From Deltaproteobacteria bacterium (lineage in GTDB: Bacteria > Myxococcota > B64-G9), in NCBI GenBank assembly GCA_003647095.1, contig QMME01000033.1, positions 1 through 18,123 on the forward strand: a stretch of DNA of 18,123 nucleotides. Direction: 5' to 3'. The notes under the pieces were generated by a model. The model searched no databases. It saw only the letters and a program-made list of their open reading frames with translations, and was not told the DNA's origin. Both the position numbers and the translations under genes were made by a program. Shown piece by piece: positions 6,286-12,814 of the stretch. The first letter of the stretch is position 1; each line of letters starts with the position of its first letter.

Positions 6286-7008
6286 ATGCCTCGTCTGCTT
6301 GCCAGAAAGAGCGTCCTCCTGCTGGCGGCCGGCCTGCTGTTGGCGGGCCCGCTGCCCCGGGCGGCGGCGCGAGGTCGTCTCACCGTCATTTTCGTGCCCG
6401 ATCCCAGCTGCCGGACCAACAAGCTGGTGGAAGTCATAGCGCCGGAGCTGCAAGCCGCCGGCCAGGCTCGCCAGCTGAAGCTGGTCGACGATGCCGGCCT
6501 GGCCAAGGTGCTGGTGCAGTACTTCATCATCACCCGCAGCGGTCCCGGCGGGGTGCAGGTGGAGATCGAGGGCCGGGCCTTCGAAAACGCCTCGGGCAAG
6601 CTGCTGGTGCAGCAGGCCGCGGCCAGCGAGTTCCAGAGCGACGATGACGCCGGTCGCCAGGCGGCCGCCCGCCAGGCCGCCCGCAGCCTGGTGGAGTTGC
6701 TGGCCCCGCGCCTGGCGGAAGCTTACGCCGCCCGGGGGCGCGGTCGCCGGGTGATGCTGCAGGTCACCCTGGACGAGAGCGCCGCCGGCCGGGCGGACGA
6801 CATCGTCTCTGTGTTGCAGGCCGCGGGCGACCAGGTCAAGCTGCGCGGCCGCAGCGCCCGCAGCCTGGTGTTCGTGCTGCGGGCCCGCGCCCCGGCCCGG
6901 GAACTGGCCGAGAGCCTGGCCGGCAGGATCGAGAAGCTGCCCGGCCTGCGCCTGGACTGGCAACTGGTGAGCGAATCCGCCCTGTTGCTGCACCTGCGGG
7001 CCAGATAG
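6286..7008 (+). CDS. Exported protein of unknown function
   Basis: The open frame begins at 6253 inside the preceding gene. ATG 6286 is preferred because it starts a clean signal peptide, MPRLLARKSVLLLAAGLLLA, with likely cleavage after about residue 29 (AAARG). Its ribosome-binding site is poor (AAGG very close to the ATG), so translational coupling to the preceding gene is likely. The mature part of about 210 residues alternates beta-strand-like and amphipathic-helix-like segments. It may contain two similar alpha/beta subdomains, the second beginning near residue 150 (RRVMLQVTLDES). A single Cys follows the first strand (VPDPSCRTNK). The C-terminal arrangement vaguely recalls small periplasmic domains that bind envelope machinery, but I cannot assign a family. 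The gene ends 7 bases from a convergent gene. Confidence 0.8.
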   Translation: MPRLLARKSVLLLAAGLLLAGPLPRAAARGRLTVIFVPDPSCRTNKLVEVIAPELQAAGQARQLKLVDDAGLAKVLVQYFIITRSGPGGVQVEIEGRAFENASGKLLVQQAAASEFQSDDDAGRQAAARQAARSLVELLAPRLAEAYAARGRGRRVMLQVTLDESAAGRADDIVSVLQAAGDQVKLRGRSARSLVFVLRARAPARELAESLAGRIEKLPGLRLDWQLVSESALLLHLRAR

Positions 7009-7015
7009 CAGGCGT

Positions 7016-9031
7016 TCAGTTCCGGTCGATACCCAGCAAGCGGTAGGGATCCACCAGCTCGGCCCGGCCGCTGTCGCGCAGCGTGGAGAAGAAGTGAATC
7101 CACTGTTGCTGGGCCAGGGGATCGGCGTAAATTTCGGTGTGTTCGGCGGGTGCGCCGTCGCTGAGAACGTCGAACTGGAAGAAGCCGGCGGTGATGCCCC
7201 CGGGGCGGTTGCCGCTGGCCGGTTCGGCGATGGCCGCCAGTCCGAAAACCGGCCGCAGCACCGGGCTCAGGTGATCCAGGCCCAGGGACCGCGCCAGGGC
7301 CTCGTTGGAAGTGTTGGGCACGAAGGCGTCGTCCAGCACTTCCTGCTGCAGCACCGGCAGGCGGCAAGCTTCACCCGGCCCCGTGATCTGCCGGGCCAGA
7401 TTGACGGGATCTCCCCTCTCGGTGAGCACCTGCAGCACCGGCATGAAACGGCGCACGTCCACCGGACTGGTTCCCTCCGGGGCCAGCATGTCGATGAAGG
7501 AGCCGAAGATCTGCGAGCGCATGAACAGGTTGGTGGGCAGCGAGCCACCCCCGGCGGAGATGTTCACCGCCTGGATGTCCGGGCTCAGGGCGGCGGCACC
7601 GGCGGCGATGATGCCACCCAGGCTGTGGCCGGACAGGTAGACCGGTGCCGCGGCAACCTCCACCCGGCCATCGCCCCCCGCCGCCGGCAGCAGGTCCAGC
7701 CCGGCCAGGGTGCGTACCAGTTCCACCTCGCTGACCACGTCCAGGTAGCTCTGGCGGAAGTTGTCCCGCAGCAGTTCCATGTCGAAGGCCTTCTCGCCGG
7801 GCCCGGGATTCAAGTTGATGCCGAAGAAGTTGGTCGCCTCCCAGCCGCTGGGGGCCCGGCGGGAGCCGTGCAGGACCGCGTCGATGGCCAGCGAAGCGAA
7901 TCCCGCCCGGGCCTGGGCCCGCTTGGCGCCGGCGTCCTGCTCCTTCCAGCCCAGCAGGCCGTGCTGGTAGATGATTACCGGGAAGGGAGGGCTGCGCCCG
8001 GGCCCGGCGCGGGGCAGGACGAGTTCAAACTCCAGTTCCTGTTGTCCTTGTAGCTGCGGCACCCCGTCGCCGATCACGAAGGTGCCGGCGGACGACTGGA
8101 AAGATGGCGCCAGGAACCGCCCGCTCACCACCGCGGCGACGTCGTCGTCGTCGGTCTTTTCCGTCACCTGCAGGCTGCCAGGCAGAATCTGCGGGGGCTG
8201 ATCGGCAAACTGCTGCCGTACCTGGTCGCGGGCCGCCAGCAGCTGCTCCTCGATGGACTGGGTCGTGAACACGGTAATGGCACTGAGCTGGCCGACACTG
8301 TCGACAAAGCCGCTGGCCAGCAACTGTCGCCGGGCATCGTCCACCTGCTGGCCCAGCAGGCCGAAGCGGTCCAGGTCCTTCCCCAGCAGCAGATCACGCG
8401 TGGCCGCAGTGGGGGCGATGCAGTTGCCGTCCCGGTCGGTGAGGCGGCTGGCCAGGGCCGCCACATAGGTGGTGGCCGGGTGCAGGGGAAAGGCCGGTTC
8501 GGCCAGCAGCAGGTGGCGGCCGCGGCCCGGCAGCAGGGGGTCGGAGACGTATTCCAGCAACAGGGGTACTGCCCGGCCGTGATCGGGGGATGTGGGTTCG
8601 ATGTTCAGAAGCACTATCGGGCTGTCGGCGCCGGTGGTCCGGGCCGGGTCCAGCTGCAAGCAGGAGGGGGGTGACACCCGGGGAGGGTCCACACTGCCGT
8701 CGACGGTGCCGATCTCCCGTGAGAAACCGAAGACGATGGCCGCCGAGGTGCCGAAGCCATCGAGACGGTTCAGTTGTTCGGGCATGAAGTCGAAGCCCTG
8801 GAACATCTCGTCATCGGCAACCTGCAGGTCCAGCCGGAAGCCCGTTGCCGTGCCGCGGTCGGGGCGCAGGTAGAGGTTGGAGGGGAAGGGCAGCAGCAGG
8901 TCGGCGTCGGGGTCGAACAGCACCTGGGCCGGCGATCGGCAGAACTGCTGCTGCCCGCCGCCGTCACCACAGGCGGCCCCGGCCAGCCCGGCCAGCAGCA
9001 GCACCAGCACCAGTGTCGGGAGCCTGATCAC
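7016..9031 (-). CDS. Lipase/esterase-like lipoprotein (alpha/beta hydrolase with virulence-lipase-type N-terminal domain)
   Basis: GTG 9031 (VIRLPTLVLVLLLAGLAGAAC) gives a 671-residue precursor. The signal ends in a Cys followed by GDGGG, typical of lipoproteins, although Gly rather than Leu is at -3 of the lipobox. Residues about 30-330 contain LLPFPSNLYLRPD and a long beta-rich region, as in the N-terminal domain of bacterial 'virulence factor' lipases such as the surface-exposed VolA type. The alpha/beta hydrolase domain (about 340-671) has an HG oxyanion motif in YQHGLLG, the nucleophile elbow GHSLGG with S470, and a late EHTE His (H631) that fits the triad. The expected reaction is hydrolysis of an ester lipid or similar substrate at the cell surface or in the periplasm. 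The promoter places the transcript start almost at the GTG. The convergent 6286 gene ends 7 bases away. Confidence 0.85.
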   Translation of the reverse strand: MIRLPTLVLVLLLAGLAGAACGDGGGQQQFCRSPAQVLFDPDADLLLPFPSNLYLRPDRGTATGFRLDLQVADDEMFQGFDFMPEQLNRLDGFGTSAAIVFGFSREIGTVDGSVDPPRVSPPSCLQLDPARTTGADSPIVLLNIEPTSPDHGRAVPLLLEYVSDPLLPGRGRHLLLAEPAFPLHPATTYVAALASRLTDRDGNCIAPTAATRDLLLGKDLDRFGLLGQQVDDARRQLLASGFVDSVGQLSAITVFTTQSIEEQLLAARDQVRQQFADQPPQILPGSLQVTEKTDDDDVAAVVSGRFLAPSFQSSAGTFVIGDGVPQLQGQQELEFELVLPRAGPGRSPPFPVIIYQHGLLGWKEQDAGAKRAQARAGFASLAIDAVLHGSRRAPSGWEATNFFGINLNPGPGEKAFDMELLRDNFRQSYLDVVSEVELVRTLAGLDLLPAAGGDGRVEVAAAPVYLSGHSLGGIIAAGAAALSPDIQAVNISAGGGSLPTNLFMRSQIFGSFIDMLAPEGTSPVDVRRFMPVLQVLTERGDPVNLARQITGPGEACRLPVLQQEVLDDAFVPNTSNEALARSLGLDHLSPVLRPVFGLAAIAEPASGNRPGGITAGFFQFDVLSDGAPAEHTEIYADPLAQQQWIHFFSTLRDSGRAELVDPYRLLGIDRN

Positions 9032-9037
9032 GTTTCC

Positions 9038-9067
9038 AGCATAGCAGCCGGGACGCCCGGCAGACAA
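9038..9067 (-). promoter_or_regulatory. Promoter of the lipase-like gene, possibly leaderless
   Basis: On the minus strand, TTGTCT (complement of 9062-9067) and TATGCT (complement of 9038-9043) are 18 bases apart. Only six bases (GGAAAC) separate the -10 box from the GTG at 9031. The transcript would therefore start at or next to the start codon, leaving no room for a ribosome-binding site. Confidence 0.5.
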
Positions 9068-9079
9068 CCGGGGAGGGCG

Positions 9080-9117
9080 GGCTGTTGCCGCCGGCGGCCA
9101 TGGTGCCGGCAACAGCC
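9080..9117. repeat. Inverted repeat between two divergent promoters (candidate operator)
   Basis: GGCTGTTGCC (9080-9089) and GGCAACAGCC (9108-9117) are exact reverse complements with an 18-base centre. The element lies between the two predicted -35 boxes (9062-9067 minus, 9128-9133 plus), 12 and 10 bases from them. This is where a shared activator or repressor could sit. It contains the same GTTGC/GCAAC core as the repeats at 5592-5620 and 5753-5784. Confidence 0.5.
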
Positions 9118-9127
9118 GCTTGAGCGC

Positions 9128-9157
9128 TTGCTAAGAAAACAGATTCGGCGATATCTT
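9128..9157 (+). promoter_or_regulatory. Candidate promoter of the glycoside-hydrolase-like lipoprotein gene
   Basis: TTGCTA (9128-9133) and TATCTT (9152-9157) are separated by 18 bases, each matching consensus at four of six positions. The leader would be about 60 nt and contains a strong AGGAGG at 9165-9170 that belongs to no standard start codon. Confidence 0.4.
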
Positions 9158-9174
9158 GGCCAGCAGGAGGAAAT

Positions 9175-9228
9175 CTGGGAACCAGCGTGGAAGCGTTCCT
9201 GCGATTCCCCGCCGAGGACGAGACATGA
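9175..9228 (+). other. Possible 17-codon leader ORF overlapping the next start codon
   Basis: The AGGAGG at 9165-9170 is followed after four bases by CTG (9175). From there a frame of 17 codons (LGTSVEAFLRFPAEDET) ends in a TGA that overlaps the downstream start as ATGA (9225-9228). Such overlap is typical of translational coupling. CTG is a very rare start, and the only GTG in frame (9187) is too far from the AGGAGG, so this is speculative. Confidence 0.2.
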
Positions 9229-10868
9229 AATGGTTGCCGGTGCTCTGGTGTTGTTTCCTGCTCGCTGCCTGTTCTGATGCACAGACCGGACCGGACCGTC
9301 CACACGTGGATGGGTTCGATGCGGATGCCGGAGGGGATGTCCCACGAGATGGGATTGCAGAGGATGCCGATGCCGCTGGCGATGACGGTGGTGGAGATTT
9401 CGGCGACGGCGATCCGGGGACGGACGGGACGGCGGACGACGGCTACGACGGTTACGACGGCGGCGACGAAGAAGATGGCGGGGGAGATGACGGTGGTGGA
9501 GGAGACGACGGCGGTGCGGGGGACGACGGCGGTGGCGGGGACGACGGCAGTGCGGGGGACGACGGCGGTGACCAGCCGCCGGTCGAATTGACGCGGGGCA
9601 TGCGCTGGGTCCGCGACAATCCCATGTTTGTGAGCGCGCTCACCGTGTCCATGGGGCCGCCGCCGGCGACGTTCGTCAACACCTACTACGACGACTTTCA
9701 TGCCAACGCCACCCACCTGTGGCAGGACGGTCTGCCCAACGAGATCAACGGCTGGGCAGCGGCAGGACGGAGTGATTTCCGCTTCGTATCCTGGGTGGAC
9801 AAGAACGGACGCAGCAGCGACGGCGGGCAGATTGCCGGGGGATACAGCGGCACGCCGGCGGGGCGCATCGGCTACCAGATCGGCGACGAGCCGGGCCTGG
9901 GTTGCAACGATGCCCAGTGCGCGCTGGATTCCCTGTACGAGATGGAGGCCGGGCTGAACGCGGTGCGGGCCGTCGACCCTGAGGCCCTGATCTACATCAA
10001 CTTCTACATGAGCGACTACATCGACGAACTGCTGGCCTACTACCTCGACAACGTCGACTTCGACCTGATCCAGTACGACCGCTACGCCCGCGACAAGGAC
10101 GCCTACGAGGCTCTGGAGATCTTTCGCGACGCCGGCCTGGCCTCGCACAAGCCCTACTGGCGCTACCTGCGGGCCTTCGTGTACCAGGGTAACAACAACA
10201 CCTCCACGCCGATCGACATGCGCTGGGACGCCATGGCCGGCCTGGTCTACGGCTACACCGGCCATACCTGGTTCATCTACACAATCGACAACAACCCTGA
10301 CATCGACCCGGTGCTCTTCGACGCTGAAAACGATTTCAACGCCAACCCCACCGAGTTGTGGCACGCCGCCGCCCAGATCAACCTCGAGCTGCGTAACCTG
10401 GGCCGCGCCATTACCCAGCTTACCAGCACCGACGTCCGCTACATCCCCTACAACGACTTCCTGCAGCCCAAGGAAACCGAAAACTGGTCACCGGGGGCCG
10501 GCGACGATCCCTACCTGACCGCGGTCGAGTGCACCACCAGCCAGTGGATGGAAATACTGATCGGCTTCTTCAAGGACGACGCCGGCCAGATCTACTTCAT
10601 GCTCCAGAACGTTTCTCACGACAGCGGTGGCTGGCCCAACAACATCGTCACCACCGCAACCTACCGCCTGTCGTTCGACTTCAACTCGGCTCCCCCCTCC
10701 ACCAGCCGCACCGCCTTGCAGACATTGAACAAGCTCACCGGCCAGGTGGAATCCCTCCCCCTGACCTCCAGCACCGGCGACACCGGCTACCTGGATGTGG
10801 TACTGGAGCCCGGCGACGCCATCCTGCTCAAGTACGACACCGGCGCTCCCTTCGCCCTGCAGCAGTAG
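9225..10868 (+). CDS. Lipoprotein with Asp/Gly linker and glycoside-hydrolase-like domain
   Basis: ATG 9225 follows GAGGA at 9214-9218 and gives 547 residues; the frame opens earlier, at 9156, without support. MKWLPVLWCCFLLAAC is a canonical lipoprotein signal with lipidated C16. Residues about 25-120 are an acidic, low-complexity linker ending in five hexapeptide GDDGGx repeats. From about 125 an aromatic-rich domain begins (NTYYDDFHANATHLWQDG). It contains YQIGDEPG, with D221 and E222, of the type that supplies the acid/base in TIM-barrel glycosidases, and a later YDRYARDKD strand end. The last 130 residues resemble the C-terminal beta domain of such enzymes (LDVVLEPGDAILLKY). A cell-surface glycanase or glycan-binding protein is the best guess. 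The exact family and the second catalytic acid are undetermined. The base composition resembles its neighbours. Confidence 0.75.
   Translation: MKWLPVLWCCFLLAACSDAQTGPDRPHVDGFDADAGGDVPRDGIAEDADAAGDDGGGDFGDGDPGTDGTADDGYDGYDGGDEEDGGGDDGGGGDDGGAGDDGGGGDDGSAGDDGGDQPPVELTRGMRWVRDNPMFVSALTVSMGPPPATFVNTYYDDFHANATHLWQDGLPNEINGWAAAGRSDFRFVSWVDKNGRSSDGGQIAGGYSGTPAGRIGYQIGDEPGLGCNDAQCALDSLYEMEAGLNAVRAVDPEALIYINFYMSDYIDELLAYYLDNVDFDLIQYDRYARDKDAYEALEIFRDAGLASHKPYWRYLRAFVYQGNNNTSTPIDMRWDAMAGLVYGYTGHTWFIYTIDNNPDIDPVLFDAENDFNANPTELWHAAAQINLELRNLGRAITQLTSTDVRYIPYNDFLQPKETENWSPGAGDDPYLTAVECTTSQWMEILIGFFKDDAGQIYFMLQNVSHDSGGWPNNIVTTATYRLSFDFNSAPPSTSRTALQTLNKLTGQVESLPLTSSTGDTGYLDVVLEPGDAILLKYDTGAPFALQQ
9481..9573 (+). 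repeat. 18-bp in-frame tandem repeat encoding GDDGGx
   Basis: About five imperfect 18-base units of the form GGGGACGACGGCGGTGCG encode the successive hexapeptides GDDGGG, GDDGGA, GDDGGG, GDDGSA and GDDGGD. The period keeps the frame, so unit number could change without disrupting the protein. The product is a flexible, strongly acidic spacer between the lipid anchor and the folded domain. Confidence 0.85.
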
Positions 10869-10894
10869 GGAAATGCCGGGAATGCCGCTATTGC

Positions 10895-10923
10895 TTTACC
10901 AACGGTCGATTGTGGGCTATGCT
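10895..10923 (+). promoter_or_regulatory. Promoter of the AlgI/AlgJ-type operon
   Basis: TTTACC (10895-10900) and TATGCT (10918-10923) are separated by exactly 17 bases, with a predicted start near 10930. The 10-base string GCTATGCTGG around the -10 box is identical to that of the minus-strand promoter of the lipase-like gene. No terminator is visible in the 95-base gap after the preceding gene. Confidence 0.5.
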
Positions 10924-10963
10924 GGCGGGGTCTGGACAAATCGCTCCCGGAGGTGATGAACCC

Positions 10964-11380
10964 ATGAAGTGGCTTGCGGCCCTGAGTGTATTGTCCTGTC
11001 TGCTGGTCCTGCCGGCCCGCGCCGACGAGACGAAGACCGTGGCGGTAGTTGCCAAGCTGGTCGACATTCCCAGCAAGTTTCCCCCCGACGACCTGTACGA
11101 CTACGCCTTCGTAATGAAATACCGGGTCCAGGGTGGGGCCCTGGACGGGCAGACCATCCTGGTGGCCCACTACAAGCCACGCCGGCCCCGCAACAAGATC
11201 AAGGACAAGATGAAGAAATACGTTGGTGGGAAGTTGAAGCGCTTCAAGGTGGGCGCCGTGCACAAGCTGCTGCTCACCCCCGAACTGGAGAAGATCTGGC
11301 AAGGAGCGGTGGTCGACGACTACTTCGCCACCGACCGCAAGAGCACGCGCTACTGGTGCCTGAAGGCGGACCCGGCCTGA
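10964..11380 (+). CDS. Small exported protein preceding the AlgI homologue, unknown function
   Basis: ATG 10964 follows a near-perfect ribosome-binding site, GGAGGTGAT (10949-10957), giving 138 residues. MKWLAALSVLSCLLVLPARA is a signal peptide with cleavage expected before DETKT. The mature protein of about 117 residues starts with a beta strand (KTVAVVAKLVDIP). It has a very basic centre (KPRRPRNKIKDKMKKYVGGK) and a C-terminal half with VHKLLLTPELEKIW. A single Cys lies near the end (YWCLK). The basic surface suggests contact with an anionic glycan or lipid, which is inference. I do not recognise the family. It is the first gene of a tight unit: 23 bases to the acyltransferase gene, then 7 bases to the AlgJ-like gene. 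It is therefore a candidate accessory protein for acyl transfer. Confidence 0.8.
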   Translation: MKWLAALSVLSCLLVLPARADETKTVAVVAKLVDIPSKFPPDDLYDYAFVMKYRVQGGALDGQTILVAHYKPRRPRNKIKDKMKKYVGGKLKRFKVGAVHKLLLTPELEKIWQGAVVDDYFATDRKSTRYWCLKADPA

Positions 11381-11403
11381 GGGGAACACTGGCAGTCCGC
11401 TGA

Positions 11404-12807
11404 ATGGTCTTCACCTCCCACATCTTCGTCTTCTATTTTCTGCCGGCCTGCCTGCTGATCTACTACCTGCTCCCGCGTGGCCTGCGCAACCCCTTCCTGA
11501 CCGTCGCCAGCTACCTCTTCTATGGCTGGTGGAAACCCTGGTTCGTCAGCCTGATGATGATCTCCACGGTGGTCGACTACATCGCCGGGCGGGTAATCTC
11601 GACCGAAGGCGCCAGTGCCCGCCGGCGCAAGCTGGCGTTGATAACCTCGATGTGTACCAACCTGGGTCTGCTGGGCGTGTTCAAGTACGCCATGTTCGCC
11701 CAGGAGAACCTCAATGCCCTGCTGCACCTGTTCGGCTCCGACGGGTTCACGGTCATGAAGATCACCCTGCCCATCGGCATCTCCTTCTATACCTTCCAGA
11801 CCATGAGCTACACCATCGACGTCTACCGCGGCACCGCCCGGCCGGTGCGTCGCTTCGGTGATTTTTCCTGCTTCGTGGCCCTGTTTCCCCAGCTGATTGC
11901 CGGGCCGATCGTGCGCTACAACACCATCGCCGAGCAGCTCGACAAGCGCCGCCACACCCTGGACCTGTTCTCCTCGGGGGCGGTGCTGTTCATTCTCGGC
12001 TTCGCCAAGAAGATCCTCCTGGCCAATCCCGTGGGGGCGGTTGCCGACGCCGCCTTCGCCGCCTCGGGACCGACCGCGCTGGTAGCCTGGCTGGGGGCGC
12101 TGGCCTTTGCCTTCCAGATCTATTTCGACTTCTCGGGATACTCGGACATGGCCATCGGGCTGGGACGAATGCTGGGGTTCGAGTTTCCCAAGAATTTCAA
12201 CTCGCCCTACCAGTCGGAATCGATAACCGATTTCTGGCGCCGTTGGCACATCTCCCTGTCCACCTTCCTGCGCGACTATCTCTACTTCCCGCTGGGCGGC
12301 AACCGGCGCGGCAACCGGCGCACCTACTTCAACCTGGCCACGGTGATGCTGCTGGGCGGGTTGTGGCACGGGGCCTACTGGCAGTTCGTGGTCTGGGGTG
12401 CCTACCACGGTGCCTGGCTCATCGCCGAGCGCTTGATCGGCAAGAAAAGCTATTATGCCGGCCTGCCGCGTGGCCTGCGCGTGCTGCTGACCTTCGTGCT
12501 GGTGGTCATTTCCTGGGTGCCCTTCCGGGCCGACGACCTGGGCCAGGCGCTGCACCTGTGGGCAGCGATGTTCGGCCTGGCATCCCCGGCCGCTTCCGCC
12601 GGGCTGCTCTACGGCCAGTTGCTGTCCTTCAACAGCCTGTTCATGCTGGCCGTGTGCGCCCTGTTTGCCGGCTTCAAGACCCAGGCCTGGGACTTCGCCG
12701 AGACCCTGACCTGGGCCAAGGTGCCCTTGCTGCTGGTGCTGTTCCTGGGCGCCCTCATGGCCATGTTCGCCCAGGCCTTCAACCCCTTCCTTTATTTCCA
12801 GTTCTGA
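11404..12807 (+). CDS. AlgI-type MBOAT O-acyltransferase
   Basis: This polytopic inner-membrane protein (467 residues) belongs to the membrane-bound O-acyltransferase family. In alginate and similar systems, AlgI takes acetyl from a cytoplasmic donor and passes it across the membrane to periplasmic acetyltransferases. The N-terminus MVFTSHIFVFYFLPACLLIYY is typical of AlgI-like proteins and supports ATG 11404, although the ribosome-binding site is weak. Many hydrophobic helices are visible along the chain. The family motif FWRRWHISLSTFLRDYLYFP (H282) is followed by PLGGNRRG and the catalytic motif GGLWHGAYW with H322, the invariant MBOAT histidine. Length is normal and no key residue is missing. 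The AlgJ/AlgX-type partner lies 7 bases downstream. The acceptor polymer is not encoded in the visible neighbourhood. Confidence 0.96.
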   Translation: MVFTSHIFVFYFLPACLLIYYLLPRGLRNPFLTVASYLFYGWWKPWFVSLMMISTVVDYIAGRVISTEGASARRRKLALITSMCTNLGLLGVFKYAMFAQENLNALLHLFGSDGFTVMKITLPIGISFYTFQTMSYTIDVYRGTARPVRRFGDFSCFVALFPQLIAGPIVRYNTIAEQLDKRRHTLDLFSSGAVLFILGFAKKILLANPVGAVADAAFAASGPTALVAWLGALAFAFQIYFDFSGYSDMAIGLGRMLGFEFPKNFNSPYQSESITDFWRRWHISLSTFLRDYLYFPLGGNRRGNRRTYFNLATVMLLGGLWHGAYWQFVVWGAYHGAWLIAERLIGKKSYYAGLPRGLRVLLTFVLVVISWVPFRADDLGQALHLWAAMFGLASPAASAGLLYGQLLSFNSLFMLAVCALFAGFKTQAWDFAETLTWAKVPLLLVLFLGALMAMFAQAFNPFLYFQF

Positions 12808-12814
12808 GGCGAGC

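Noticed and set aside
8964..10364. Antisense frame of 466 codons opposite the glycoside-hydrolase-like gene
   Set aside because: It crosses the divergent promoter region and part of the lipase-like gene end, is Val/Arg-rich low complexity, and shows no domain. The plus-strand frame has a lipoprotein signal.
12298..12321. Exact 12-bp tandem repeat GGCAACCGGCGC in the AlgI-like gene
   Set aside because: It encodes GNRRGNRR within the normal-length family motif GGNRxGxxR, so it is a codon coincidence, not an expansion.
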